From positions 32,116,835 to 32,180,834 of the forward strand of contig OY970825.1 in assembly GCA_963853835.1 (NCBI GenBank): a DNA stretch of 64,000 nt. The letters run 5' to 3'. Origin of the DNA: Calendula officinalis (Eukaryota; Streptophyta; Magnoliopsida; Asterales; Asteraceae). Of the stretch, positions 24,361 to 36,528 are shown in pieces (within the stretch, counting starts at the first letter, position 1; every line of letters begins with the position of its first letter). The notes under the pieces were generated by a model. The model saw only the letters and a list, made by a program, of their open reading frames with translations, had not been told where the DNA came from and did not search any database. The translations under genes were made by a program, and so were the position numbers.

Positions 24361-24715
24361 AAAGAACCCTAGAATTTTCGACCAAGAACATTGTTCAAGT
24401 TTATGAACAATTGGTTTGAATAAGGTTCTAGATAAAAAGAAATTAGGTTTATTTTTTTTCCCTCCTTTGTTTTTCGATTTTTCGTATACATATATATACT
24501 ATATTAAGTTTTTTTTTTCTTATAAAGAAACCTAGTAAGTTTGATCCAAGAACAATATTCAAGTTTAGGAACAATTGGTTTGAATGGGTTTCAAGATAAA
24601 AGAAATTAGGTTTCTTTTTATTTAGTAAGAAAACCCTAGAAAGTTTGATCCAAGAAAGTTATTCAAGTTTATGAATAATTGGATTAAATAGGATTTTAAG
24701 ATAAAAAGGAAAAAG
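24361..24715. repeat. Three tandem ~100-bp repeats in the copia leader
   Basis: Copies begin near 24360, 24530 and 24640. Each has the order GAAACCCTAG(T)A, GTTTGATCCAAGAAC, TTCAAGTTTA(T/G)GAA, CAATTGGTTTGAAT, AAGATAAAA. The first spacing is longer because of a poly-T/TATA insert. Confidence 0.75.
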
Positions 24716-25383
24716 GTTATAATAATTATTAATATTATCAATAAAATAAAAGCGGGAGTCGAAACCAAACCAACCGAGATTCGGTAGGGCTTGGTTCGAC
24801 GACCGAGTGGTCGACCGAAACCAAGTCCACCGAGTTTCGGTTGGATGATGGTTTCTTGGTGACCAAGTTATTGCATTTAGGGTACAAGATTTTATGTAAC
24901 CTAAATCGGGAATAAAGAATCTACAAGATCTATGTATATTCTTTTAGTTGGTAAGTCAAATCTATTTGAATCTTTTGATTGTTGACTAACTATCAAGAAC
25001 AAATCAAAATAATAGATTTACATAAATCTTGACTAGTTTATTTTTTGTTTTATATAATAATAGATTATAAAAACCTAGATAATTTCGAAATTAAGGAGGA
25101 ATTAATAAGAAATCAGTTTATGGTAATTTAAAAATTATCAGTTTGGTAATTTAATAATTATAAGTTTATTTATTTAATTAGAATGACATAACCCAAAAGA
25201 ATTGATATTGTGTGTATTTCAAATTTTTCGGAATTTTATTTATTTTTCGGAAATTTTATAAAAGTTTTTTTTAAATACATAAAACACAAAACCAAGTCTT
25301 TGGGGTTATGGCATGGCAATTTTTTCGAAATTGCAAGTATTATTTTTTATTTTTTCGTTTATTTATTATAACATAAAATAATA

Positions 25384-25622
25384 AGGTGGTGATTATAAAC
25401 AGTTTGTTTAGAAAACCAAGATTTAATTGTAAGATGGTAATTATAAACAGTTTGTTTAGAAAACCAAGGTATAAATTAATAAGATGGTGATTATAAACAG
25501 TTTGTTTAGAAAACCAAGTTTTAAATTAATAATGGTAAAATAAACAGTTTGTTTATAAACCAAGTTTTATGAAACAAATTAAAAGGTGGAATTTATAAAC
25601 AGTTAGTTTATAAAAACCAAGT
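25384..25622. repeat. Five tandem ~48-bp repeats in the copia leader
   Basis: Units share GGTGATTATAAACAG, TTTGTTTA and AAAACCAAG and start near 25384, 25432, 25481, 25525 and 25580. They are non-coding and lie 520 bp before gag. A second short duplication, GTGATAATCGGGAGTCCCGG, occurs at 25800 and 25860. Confidence 0.85.
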
Positions 25623-26145
25623 AATTAAAAACTGGCTAACTTTTTCGAACAAAGGAAAATCCTTTTTTAGAAAATCTTAGATCAGAGTGCAACCCATCTA
25701 ATGGAACACCTCACTTGTTCAACGATATTCACATTGTAAGGAGAAAGAACCTTAGATGTGGATTCAAATCTTTGCGAGTGTTAGGGTGCGTAGGGTCTTG
25801 TGATAATCGGGAGTCCCGGCGCAAGGCATCGCATTGTCTTAGATGGTACGATCTATTTTGGTGATAATCGGGAGTCCCGGCCCAAAATGCACTAGAGGGA
25901 TTAAAACATGTACAAGTTTGTTGTTCAACTTGATATCCCGAGGATCTAGGAATCGTTTCTAGTCTAGAGGCGATCGGTATGGTATACCTACCAGAAATAG
26001 CGTGGCTCTAATGGGAAGTGCCCAAACCATTCATTAGAGGGCGTGAAATATGGGTCCTAGTCTAACTATTATTATTAAAAGCTAATAATGTTAGAAGTTA
26101 TTTATCTTATCTAATCTTACTAACCGTTTGTTTGTTTTCTTATAG

Positions 26146-26685
26146 ATGTCTGTACCGTCAGAAATTCCGTTTTATTCACCAAACGAATCGCGAAGGTTCA
26201 TCACTGGAAAATGGAAGCTTACTGGTCCGAACTACAAAGTTTGGAAAGTGCATTTTAGGAGTTACCTAAAAGCACAGAATCTACTGTACGTGATAGACGA
26301 GGTGCCCAAGGGACAACCAGGGCAAGATGCCCAGGATGATGAGCTTGATGCTTATTATCAGTATCTGGTTGATGAATCACAAGTTATGTCGATTCTTATT
26401 CTTACTTCATTGTCAGAGCTTACTGATAATCAACGTAAGAAACCATGCTATGAGTTTGTCCAGTATCTTGAGGAGACGTTTAAAGATAGTACTGAAGATA
26501 GTAAGCAGTTCATTTTACAAGAAATCATTTCGTCGAAAATGAAAGATGATCAACCACTGAGTGACCACCTTATCAACATAAGGAGGTTTCTAGATTGTCT
26601 CACCCTAGTTACTGGCACATCAAACGAGCATGAACAAGTCATGTTCTTGTTTGGATCTCTCATCAGTACTATCAGGACAAGGTAG
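26146..26685 (+). pseudogene. Copia gag, N-terminal part (UBN2-type), truncated
   Basis: The 179-codon frame starts at the first ATG after the leader. It has the copia gag pattern: KLTGPNYKVWKVHFRSYLK near residues 26-44, then a charged helical region, then SDHLINIRRFLDCL. Normal copia gag is nearly twice as long and ends in a CCHC knuckle. Here the frame stops at 26685 and the reading resumes two bases out of phase at 26709 in front of the protease, so the C-terminal gag with its knuckle seems deleted. A CPTC...CEH cluster (26840-26870) lies there but does not fit the CCHC spacing. Confidence 0.85.
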
Positions 26686-26708
26686 TACGTATAGTCGGGA
26701 ATTTTGAT

Positions 26709-27056
26709 TTGAGTGTCGCAGGTCTACACGAGAATATCTTGTGTATACGCGATGTTCAAAGGCTAGAGGAAGAATCTCTCCCCGAGATTCTGGAGGACGA
26801 GTTTCAAGAGTGGTTGAATAACTTTGCGGATTTGTGTTGCCCAACTTGTGGCAGCAAGGATATTTGCGAGCACACGTCAGACGTGGGGCTGTTGGAGGCT
26901 GACTTTGTCAGCGATTCAGGTATCTTTATGATTGATTGTCTCGTTACTTCTAGTGAATCCTGGGTATTGGATACCGGATGTGGTCATCACATTTGCAATC
27001 ATTTGCAGGGATTTAAGAAGAACATGAGGCTGGGACGAGGGGATGTTGAACTATGA
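26709..27056 (+). pseudogene. Copia protease segment
   Basis: The frame carries SWVLDTGCGHHICN near its end, the copia aspartic-protease site (DTG) with its usual His/Cys context. An in-frame TGA at 27054-27056 separates it from the pol frame, which continues in the same phase (VPRLIKNVIS). The protease is therefore broken only by that stop and by the frameshift from gag. Confidence 0.82.
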
Positions 27057-27110
27057 GTAGGCGAAGGTTCCGAGGTTGGACCTGAAGCCGTAGGGACATA
27101 TCTTCTCAAG

Positions 27111-30035
27111 TTGCCTTCAGGAAGAGTTTTGGAACTTAAAGATTGTTATTATGTTCCTAGACTTATTAAAAATGTTATTTCTTTTGATTTACTTATAGAC
27201 AGTGGTTTTTATTATGAGTTTTATGGAAAAACAATTTCGTGTTTAAAAGATGACATTTTATATTTTAACGCAAATTCTCATAATGGTCTATACACGTTAA
27301 ATCTAAATAACATAGAACGAGACATTTATCATATAAGTAAAAGATCCAAGAGTAACTTGAATCAAACTTATCTTTGGCATTGTCGTCTAGGTCATATAAA
27401 CGAGACTCGCATTAAGAAGCTCCACGATGATGGAATTCTAGAGCCATTTGATTTGGAATCATATGCAATATGCAAAGCTTGTTTATCTGGCAAGATGACA
27501 AAAGACCCTTTCAACCACTACAATGAAAGGACAGGCGAGTTGTTAGGGATTATACACACAGATGTGTGCGGACCCTTTACTCCAGAAGCCAGAGGAGGAT
27601 ACCGCTACTTCATTACCTTCACTGACGACTTCAGTAGGTATGGTTATGTCTTTCTTATGAGACTAAAGTCTGAGAGCTTTGATAAGTTCAAAGAATATCA
27701 GAGGGAAGTAGAGAACCAAATAGGCAAGAAAATTAAGTCACTTCGGTCTGACCGAGGAGGCGAATATTTGAGCCAAGAGTTCGACGATCATTTGAAGGAA
27801 TGTGGGATTGTTTCACAACTCACACCTCCGTATACGCCTCAGATGAATGGCGTATCAGAAAGGAGGAATCGCACCTTGTTGGACATGGTACGTTCAATGA
27901 TGTGTCGCGCCCCACTACCACTATCATTTTGGGGACATGCACTCAAGACTGCAGCATTCACACTGAATAGGGTTCCAACTAAGTCAGTAGAAAAGACTCC
28001 GTTCGAGCACTGGGCGGGGAGAAAACCTAAATTATCTTTTCTCAAGATTTGGGGTTGTGAAGCATACGTTAGACGTAACTTCACAGACAAACTAAACCCC
28101 AAGTCAGACAAGTGTATCTTCGTTGGATATCCAAGGGAAACCTTAGGATACTATTTCTATCATCAAGAAGACAACAACGTCTTTGTTGCTCGGAAAGGTG
28201 TCTTCTTGGAGGAGAAGTTTCTAGGAACTGAAACTCCAACAAAAGAAATAGAGCTTCAAGAAATTGAAGAGAACGAAGATCCACCGACGACTTCAGTCGA
28301 ACCAGTAGTTCAACAAAGAATTTTTGATTCCCAACCAGACCCACCGGTTGAGGAAGAAGAGACACGCAATCCGCGTAGGTCCAGTAGACCACACCAAGAA
28401 CCAGATAGGTATCTTGGATTCATGATCGATGAAGATGATGGAAGTCTACTAGAACCATTAACCTACAGCGAAGCTGCTAACGGCATAGAGTCTGAAAGAA
28501 GGCTCGAGGCTATGCAAGCAGAGATGCAGTCCATGTATGACAACCAAGTTTGGGTGTTATCAGACTTGCCACCACAGTCTCGTGTTGTTGGATGCAAGTG
28601 GGTTTTCAAGAAGAAAACCGACATGGATGGAAAGGTGCATACTTACAAAGCACGACTCGTCGCGAAAGGTTTCACACAAACACAGGGTGTGGATTATTCT
28701 GAAACCTACTCGCCAGTCGCCATGCTTAAGTCTATCAGAATTCTTATGGCCATATCAGCATATTACGACTATGAGATATGGCAAATGGATGTTAAAACCG
28801 CCTTCCTTAACGGGGAGTTGAATGAGGATGTATTCATGATACAATCGGATGGTTTTACTGATCCAAAGAATCCTGATAAAGTATGCAAGTTGCTAAAATC
28901 CATTTATGGATTGAAGCAAGCATCTAGAAGTTAGAACTTACACTTTGACAAAAGAATCAAAGAATTTGGTTTTGTCAAGAGTGAGTTCGAGGCGTGTGTC
29001 TACACAAAATTCAGTGGGAGCATAGTAATCTTCCTAGTCTTGTATGTTGATGACATATTGCATATAGGAAACGATATACCAGCATTACAAGGAGTAAAGT
29101 CCTGGTTAGGTAAATGTTTCCAGATGAAAGACTTGGGAGAAGCCGCATTTATACTAGGTATAAAGATCTATAGGGATATATCTAGGCGGTTTATTGGACT
29201 TAGTCAAAGTACATACATTGACAAAGTACTGAAGAGATTCAGTATGAGTGATTCCAAGAGAGGAATCATTCCAATGTCACATGGCATTACACTGAGCAAA
29301 GCTCAGAGTCCCACATCTAGCAAGGAAATAGCTAGAATGAGTTTGGTACCATATGCTTCGGCAATTGGATCAATCATGTATGCCATGTTATGTACTAGGC
29401 CCGATATTGCTTACTCCGTAAGTCTCACAAGCAGATATCAAAAGAATCCTGGTGAACCCCATTGGGTGGCTGTCAAGAACATTCTCAAGTATTTGAGAAG
29501 GACGAAAGAAATGTTCTTGGTCTTTGGAGGTTCGTTGGAGGAGTTGCGTGTAACTGGTTACACAGATGCAAGCTTCCAAACCGATAGAGACGATTACAAA
29601 TCTCAGTCGGGATTTGTCTTCACGCTAAACGGAGGAGCTATATCTTGGAAGAGTCAGAAACAAGATACGATAGCAGATTTGACTACAGAGGCTGAGTACA
29701 TTGCCGCAAATGATGCTGGAAAGGAAGCCATGTGGCTTAAGAATTTTATCGAGGATCTTAGAGTTATTGACAGTATCTCTAAACCCATCGAAATATTCTG
29801 TGATAATAGTGGAACAATAGCGCAAGCTGTTGAACCAAGAGAGCATCAAAACACCAGGCATGTACGCAGGAAATATCACCGCGTACGTGAGTATGTAAGA
29901 GAAGGATATATTGTAATTAAGAAAATACCAACGGATGACAACGTCGCTGACCCGTTGACAAAACCACTAGTTGGACCAAAGCATGAGAAACATGCGCACG
30001 CTATAGGCATGCAGTACCTAAATATTGGTAGCTAG
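27111..30035 (+). pseudogene. Copia pol: integrase, reverse transcriptase and RNase H with one internal stop
   Basis: One continuous phase, broken only by a TAG at 28932-28934 where a Trp is usual (KQASRS-stop-NLHFD). Seen in order: integrase zinc site (LWHCRLGHIN, CKACLSGK); core with IIHTDVCGPF, SLRSDRGGEY and the Glu in QMNGVSERRNRT; LKIWGCEAYV; RT with CKWVFKKKTDMDG, ARLVAKGFTQ, MDVKTAFLNG, IYGLKQAS and active site LYVDDIL (from 29040); RNase H with GYTDASF, TTEAEYIA and ADPLTKPL. All catalytic residues I can check are present. The protein would be 974 codons if the stop were absent. The lineage within copia is left open. Confidence 0.93.
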
Positions 30036-30906
30036 TAATTTTGATTAGAATCATAGACATGTTTGAAATCGATACATTATGTAATAACATTTCGTGGGAT
30101 TGAAATAGAAGGTTTTACGTAATATTTTCACATTGTCTATTCTTAACATGTTTTAATCATATCCTTGATACACAAAGTTTTTGAGTATCTAAATTGTCTG
30201 TGGTTGCTTGAATTTAGTGGGAGCTAGATTCAAGAGTTAATACCATTATGAATATTTATCTATTTCATAGTTATTGAATAGAGAAACAAGGGTTGTTAAA
30301 ATAAATATTCATAGATGTTTACAGAGTTTGCTAAACATTAGACGTGACCAAAAGATCGAGATTACTTCATGGAGCCTAAGCATGAGTAATTTCGAGTAGA
30401 TGTCCTCTGACCTGAGACATTTTGGTTTGAGACACGATGACTTCCGATCATTAGAATTTATCTACCGTCACACTGTAAAAGGGTGATCATAAGGAACTTG
30501 ACTAAGACAGCGGAAGTCGTGGGCAAGATAACGCAAATGTCAAAATGGAATTTGCACCTTCTTTAAATAGAAGAGATATTTCATGGCCGCTCGACGATTA
30601 AGACTACTGAAATGCGTGGCCGCGTTCGGAGAATGGTTAGATCATTCGGTAATCCGTTACTGCAGAAAGTCGAAATCAGAGTCGAGAAAATTCGAGTATA
30701 TAGAACTAGATCCCTGCTCCATGTCTATTGCTCAAATTAAGAAATATCATGATGCGAAAGGAAAATCTGTTAGTGTTATTCATCTTATGAATATTATCTC
30801 TAGATGTAAGAGTTCTTATGACGTGGTTATCCTAAATGTCTGGCTAGGGACCGCTTTAGGCCAACGATGATCAGAAAGTGTTTCTTAACTTGCACAAGTG
30901 GGAGTC
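30036..30906 (+). other. Post-pol region of the copia element with a 95-codon frame
   Basis: Between the RNase H stop and the 3' LTR lies 870 bp. It includes a frame at 30583-30870 (starts MAARRLRLLKCVAAFGEWLD), basic at the N-terminus, which I do not recognise. It could be chance or an extra ORF. The region ends with the polypurine tract AAGTGGGAGTC before 30907. Confidence 0.5.
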
Positions 30907-31604
30907 TGAAGGATTTATGTGCACAGATAAGTACACGTGTCACCGTGTCCAATGTTATAAGACACTAAAGGGTCAGACCACTACACACCCAATAATGGAC
31001 AACCAAATAAAGTAAGTTGTGTGTAATAATTAACTACTTAAGTTAATTACAAAGAAGAGAATAAATAATAATAAGTTAATTATTATTTGTGAGGATTGTT
31101 AAATAATAGGTTAAGTATTTAACGGACAGTTAATTAATAGTTAATTAATTAACTAGTAAAAGTCCAAGGGTTTAAAGTGTTAATAGGAAGTTTAATTATG
31201 AGATTAATCATAATTAAACTCCAAGGACTTAACTGTATCTTAAGTCCTTATAAATAAGGACTTAGGGTTAAGGCTTAAGGGTTGATCCACTTGCTTATAA
31301 AAACCCTAAACACTCTCTCCCTCTCCCTCCTCTCTTTCGGCCGAACTCGAACAAACAACCCCTTGGGGTTTCGGTTTGGTGTTCAACGAAGAACACACAC
31401 ACACACACAAGTTCTTGTGTGATACTTTGTTGGTACAACGCGGTCTTGCAGCGTGTCCAGGTGGTGCAGTAGAGGTGGATCACTTCTTTAGCTATCTAAA
31501 GGTAATGTTCATCATCTTCTCTTTCTCGTGATCTCATTGATTAGTAGAGATCCAGTAATGTGGTATTCAAGTTCCACCATGTGAATATACAAGGTTTTCC
31601 TACA
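30907..31604 (+). repeat. 3' LTR of the copia element
   Basis: It matches 23604-24300 end to end, with about 14-16 differences including a longer (AC)n tract and a one-base deletion near its end. It ends CTACA, followed by the duplication TAATA. Confidence 0.95.
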
Positions 31605-31609
31605 TAATA

Positions 31610-33798
31610 ACCCTTTGATAATTTCGTCCAAAGCAACCCCCATCACCACCGATTTCGGTTTCGAAGCAACTCGCAACCCTAGCCGTTCGTTTGATCGAGT
31701 CCCGTTCGTCCGTGCCAAGCTAAACCCGATCACCCTTTTGCTCGTTTTCCTTCAATCCCGATCGTAAGGTAATACCCGAACCCTTGAATCTTCCTTTGTT
31801 TCGGTTCTGTTTTGAAACCGAGACCATGGCTAAAAGCCATATGGTCTCGGCAATCCGTGACTCGTGTTCGACGTGCATGCTTGCATGCATGCCTACGATT
31901 TGTCCCATGTTCGTTTAATCGTTGATTGTTTTCGTTATTTGTTTGATCTATTGTTCTAAACCCTAGATTGTTGATGAATTGATAAAACCCTAGATCTAGA
32001 ACTATTGATATGCCTAACCCTAGATCTAGCCTCGTTATGACCAAAATACCAAAATCTAGCTAAATCTAGCCATTAGACTCGAACCTAGACCAAATCTAGC
32101 ACCAAACCCGAATGGTTTTGACCTTCGGTCAACCCTAGACCGAAACCTAACCCTAAAAACCGAAACCCTAGATCTAGTTGACTTTTGTTGACTTTCGTTG
32201 ACTATTTTGACCATTGTGGACCTCTAGATTGACTAATTTTGACCCACAAGTCAAACCGGGTTAAGGCTGGATCTTGACCCAAAACCATGACCCAAACCCG
32301 AATGTTTAATCGGGCCAAGGCCCGTACTTGGCCCATTCGATCTATCCAAACCCATCGAGCCCAAACTTTAGGTGGCCCATTAGTATGCAAGCCCATTTGA
32401 ACCAAAGCCCAAACCTTTGGCCCATTACTTACCCAAACCGAACCCAATTGGGCCCAAGCCCAATCCATGGCCCATTCTAATCGGACCTAAGCCCAATGTG
32501 AGGCCGAAATGGCCCAACCTAGTGGCCCATTAAGCCCATCTAGGCCCATTAAGCCCATTAGGCCCAATCTAGGCCCATTAAGCCTAACCCAAGCCCATTT
32601 CATTTCATTTCATTTCGAAGCTCGTTTCATTTCATTTCATATCATTTCGAAGCCCATTTCATTTCATTTCATTTCGGCCCATTAAGGTCCAATGATCCAA
32701 GTTCATTCGATGTCACAAAACATAAAACATAACATTAATTGTATATCATATAACTTATGTTGTATCTAGAATCGCCTGTATTAGCTTAGTCTAATTAGTA
32801 AGTTATATTGTTTAGGAAGCTAGGAGTCTTTGAAGAGATTCTTTGAGGTTTATCGAGAGCTAAGCTTTCCCCAGGTGAGTCCACAGACCCCTTTTACTGT
32901 TTTATAAACTTTGGGGTGGAAAACATAAACACAATTGCTACTGTTTTAATATGACTGTACAACATCGTTACATTTTCATTATCACGTTGGCATGACAAAC
33001 AATTATTATACCGGACTAAGGTTTGCCAGCAACCATTAACTAGTGGATCTAGACCATGGATATGCAGATAGTACTATTGGCTGACACTCATCCTCCCAAC
33101 ATTATTTGATCACTACTTGGTATATCCAAGACATCTTTCGGGAGTGTATATCCATAAAAGAACGATAACATACTGGAGTTGAAGTGTTGATTGTGGACTT
33201 AGGGGTTGGTATATTAGCCCAAGAGCCTTGCAAACTGTTGGGGATAACAGTCATGCGATGTCAAACATAACAACTTGTTCAACACATTTTCATAAACAAA
33301 ACAAGTAATTGTAGATCTTCTACAATTACACTTTACTTTTATACTTACTTCTCATATCATATGAGTGTTGAACCTTATATATTTTCAGTCATAAACTTAT
33401 TTTCATAACAAACATCTTGGGTAGCAAACACTTTACTTTTACCATAAACATTAACCCTGTGGATTCACTCAACATTATTTGTTGACCCTTTTATATTTAT
33501 GTTTTTTTGCAGGTGATTAAGTGCACAATGAGACTGGAGGATATGAGTAGTGGATTTGTCGTGAGCCATGAATGAACATTTAAGTTTACGAATAACCACT
33601 TCATTTTCAAAACTTACTATTTTTAGTAACTACTATTTTTGGAAACTTTCCATTTTTAGAAGGTAAACCATTTTAATTATGTTATTTACGTGGTTGTTTG
33701 TTTACTTAATTTTTGCTATGTAATCATGAACGTTACACCTCCGTTCTTCCGCAAAACATTTTAAATGAAGCAAAACTCGTTTTTGGCTGGGTATGACA
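31610..33798 (+). repeat. 3' LTR of the gypsy element, second part
   Basis: It resumes at ACCCTTTGATAATTTCG, exactly where the 5' LTR continues after ACCCTAATA, and ends GGTATGACA at 33798. It carries the same GGCCCA-rich block (32320-32590) and (CATTT)n tract (32598-32670) as the 5' copy, with a different repeat number. Confidence 0.95.
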
Positions 33799-34860
33799 CG
33801 AGGGGTCAAGGTCTGTGGCGTCCTAGGGGTTGCGCCCTTGGTAGGGATCCGAAACAAAAAAAGATATTAACATAAGAGATTATATTACAAAAACACAATG
33901 TTTGATTATATACACAACAAGTTTTTATAAATAAATTTTATAAACCTACAACACAACTACCAATTGCCTCTCGCTAGCTTGCTCCCACAACTATTTTACA
34001 ACTTTGGTTTGAGCTTTCGGAATTGGTTGGCAATCCCTATACACAAAATACAACACAGACTTTGGGTTGTTTTATTTGGTCTAGATTTTGGGACCGACTT
34101 TCTGTTTGGACTACTGGTTAATGTTTGAGTTTTTTTTTTTAAATTATTATGGGCTATTGGGTAGTTTTTTTATCTGATAGTAACAACGTAACATAAAAAA
34201 AAACCAAAACTTTTTACCCATGCAAAAAATTATAGTAGTGGCATTGGCCATTGTGGACACTCTAACAAGTCCGCCGATGGCCGAGCTTATTCTTTTTTAG
34301 ACCAAAAACCGGGCATCTAGTACCATACCGGTTAAATTCCAATATCCAGGCCCAATTGCTCATCCCTACCAAGATTTTGAACCCTAAATAAGCAATTTAG
34401 TAATCTAAATTCGTATGTTGTATCTATTGAATTTAGGCTTTGAAATTTTCATGAAGCTGTGAAAGTAGTAGTCTTTCATATGTACATTGCATGTGTAAAT
34501 GACTTGGACATCTAAGAGGGCTCGGTGTGGGTTGCTTTTTAATCCCAAGGCATAAATTTGTCTATAACCCTGCTATATCATACCACAATCCATGCCAAAA
34601 CAATTGTCGCCAAAGGCAACAACCGCCAACCCTTTTTGTTTTTCTTTTAATTCATAAATTGTGATTGGTTTAAGGTAATTTTTATGAGTCCCAAGGGGAT
34701 GTTATATGATGTTAAATCAGAGAGGATAATTTTGAGGTGTATCTTAAAACAATGTTAAAGAGGGCAAACACTTTTAACATAGCTTCCGTTCCTAATCAAA
34801 TCTTAATATCTTGGGTTTTTATAGAATAAAACAGTCTATATTTAGATGTTGATCTTAACA
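33799..34860. other. Spacer, no gene seen
   Basis: The first 60 bp are GC-rich (GGGGTTGCGCCCTTGG). The rest is AT-rich with poly-T runs. A faint inverted word pattern (ATGGCCGAGC, GGGCATC) near 34270-34370 may be an old MITE. No frame, RNA gene or clear TIR pair was found. Confidence 0.45.
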
Positions 34861-35320
34861 ACCGTTGTATAGCATTACTCTATTATTGTTTAACTTAATA
34901 TCTCACTTTCAGAAAATCTAAAACAATCAAATATTATTAATTTCAAATAATTGAGCTCTATAATGGGAATTGGAGGAAGGACGATAGGAATTAAAGGCAT
35001 GTTGACAATACGAATTGCAACAAGTCGATTTGTTTGTCTGATTGTCTCTCTATACAATCAGTATTTTCTAGAATAATCTAAATTAATTCAAATCACTGGA
35101 GGGAACAATTAGAGGAGCATGTGTCGGAGGTCAGAATATTGTAGATATATTTGGTGATAATATATTGAAAAATTCAAAAAAACAAATGGAAAGAACATAC
35201 CTCAAATATGATAAAAGTAAACTGCACATAATCATTCATGTCCGTTTAAATTTTGTACATGCTCTATATGCTATAAGCCTTAACGTAAAACCACATGATT
35301 TGTAACCACATGATTTGTGA
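34861..35320. repeat. Diverged copy of local sequences at 11.3 kb, 12.9 kb and 13.4-14.7 kb
   Basis: GTATAGCATTACTCTATTATT at 34868 matches 12930. ATTAATTTCAAATAATT at 34940 matches the LINE flank at 13460. CTCTATAATGGGAATT at 34960 matches 14706. AAACTGCAC...CTATATGCTATAAGCC at 35219 matches 11290-11345. The order fits an old tandem duplication of spacer DNA next to the SDR genes. Confidence 0.55.
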
Positions 35321-35705
35321 AGGCGTTCCGACATCTAACAAAGCCAAAAGAGCATATGTTTATAAAAAACAAGAATCGGCACGTAAGGACGTGAAACGTG
35401 CTTTTGAGGTTCTTAAGGCAAAGTGACACATAGTAAAAAACGTGACCCCGTCCGTATGAGCTAGAAATATTAAGATATATTATGTATGCATGTGTTATAA
35501 TACATAATATGATTGTTGAAGAGAAATGTTGTAATAAATCACATTACGTGACGGACCCGACATGCGTTATATACTGGGAAACCGAAAGTAATTGCATATG
35601 ATCGTTGACATTCAAGACAATACAACACACTGATGAATTCGACAAGACTTGGCGGATCATATCTACAACAATGCAAATGACGCCGATATTAACAATGAAG
35701 ACTAA
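35320..35705 (+). pseudogene. PIF/Harbinger (ALP1-like DDE_Tnp_4) transposase C-terminal relic
   Basis: Frames read KKQESARKDVKRAFEVLKAK, a stop where Trp is usual, then HIVKN; later, out of phase, MHVL-like codons around an ...IIHNMI-type stretch (35490-35520) and a degenerate tail ADHIYNNANDADINNED ending in TAA at 35706. The ESARKDV-RAFGVL block is a hallmark of Harbinger/ALP1 transposases, just C-terminal to the third catalytic residue. No TIRs or upstream domain were found. It is clearly dead. Confidence 0.72.
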
Positions 35706-36070
35706 TAATGTTGTATGTTTAATGCAATGTTATTTATATTTTTACTAAAATGTTGTTTTATGTTTTAAAAATAAATGAAAAGAAATTGTGAGATTAAAAT
35801 TAAAATGGTGTGTTATAGTTGGTGTTTCCTCATAAATGATGTAGTATGGTTGTTGAAATAATAAATAATGTGACACAAAACATATGTGATTAGTGATACT
35901 CATACCAACTACCATAAGATACTCATACACAAATTAAGAGGGTCCTATCTTTCCACAATAACCAATTGTGGGACCTAGATAAAAATTAATGGAGGATTAT
36001 ATAGCCAAATGAATGGCTTGAATTTGTCCGTATGAAGTTAGATTGATATATACTATTTTGTTTGAATTTT

Positions 36071-36297
36071 CATAATGACAGTTTTTTGAACTGTCAATTA
36101 GAATGAAAAAGAATGAGAATCTTTGAATTTGATTGGAGGAGACACTTTGAATTAGTTATATTATACACACTTTTAACTCCATAAGTTCAATTGTTTCCTT
36201 ATTTTTAGGAATATTAAAGTACCTCCTCCAATCAAATTCAAACATTATTGTTTTTATCCATTCTTATTGACAGCCTTAAGGACTGTCATTATCAAAA
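36071..36297. mobile_element. Small element with palindromic ends (TGACAG...CTGTCA), copy 1
   Basis: Left end ATAATGACAGTTTTTTGAACTGTCA and right end TTGACAGCCTTAAGGACTGTCATTAT are inverted, and each end is itself a hairpin. The same organisation occurs at 51154-51311. The interior is AT-rich and non-coding. No target duplication is clear here. Confidence 0.6.
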
Positions 36298-36528
36298 CTC
36301 TTTTTGTTTTGCTTATAAAGATATGTTCAAGGAGGTCTATCATTTTTACGAAATCCCGATGAATAAATCTCAACCATTCATCAATAAGATTTAATGGTCA
36401 AGATTAATCACATATTTTGTACATGAAGGGGTATTTTGGTCATTTGGCACTTTAAAAAATCATTTTTTTTATATTTTATTAATTTTTCGTTAAAAACAAT
36501 ATTTATTTGATAATTACTTGTAGTACTT

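Larger units (their letters stand above)
23604..31604 (+). mobile_element. Nearly complete Ty1/copia retrotransposon inserted in the gypsy 3' LTR
   Basis: The 8,001-bp element runs from TGAAGG to CTACA with an exact 5-bp target duplication TAATA (23599-23603 and 31605-31609). Its two LTRs (697 and 698 bp) differ at roughly 14-16 positions by eye, about 2%, so it is fairly young. Order is LTR, tRNA-Met primer site, a long 1.8-kb repeat-rich leader, gag, protease, integrase, RT-RNase H, a post-pol spacer, and LTR. Gag has a frameshift and probable deletion. Pol has two in-frame stops. Removing the element restores the gypsy LTR exactly. Confidence 0.95.

Noticed and set aside
24301..26145. Hidden gene in the copia leader
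   Set aside because: No frame longer than about 60 codons and strong tandem repeats; it is the element's untranslated leader.
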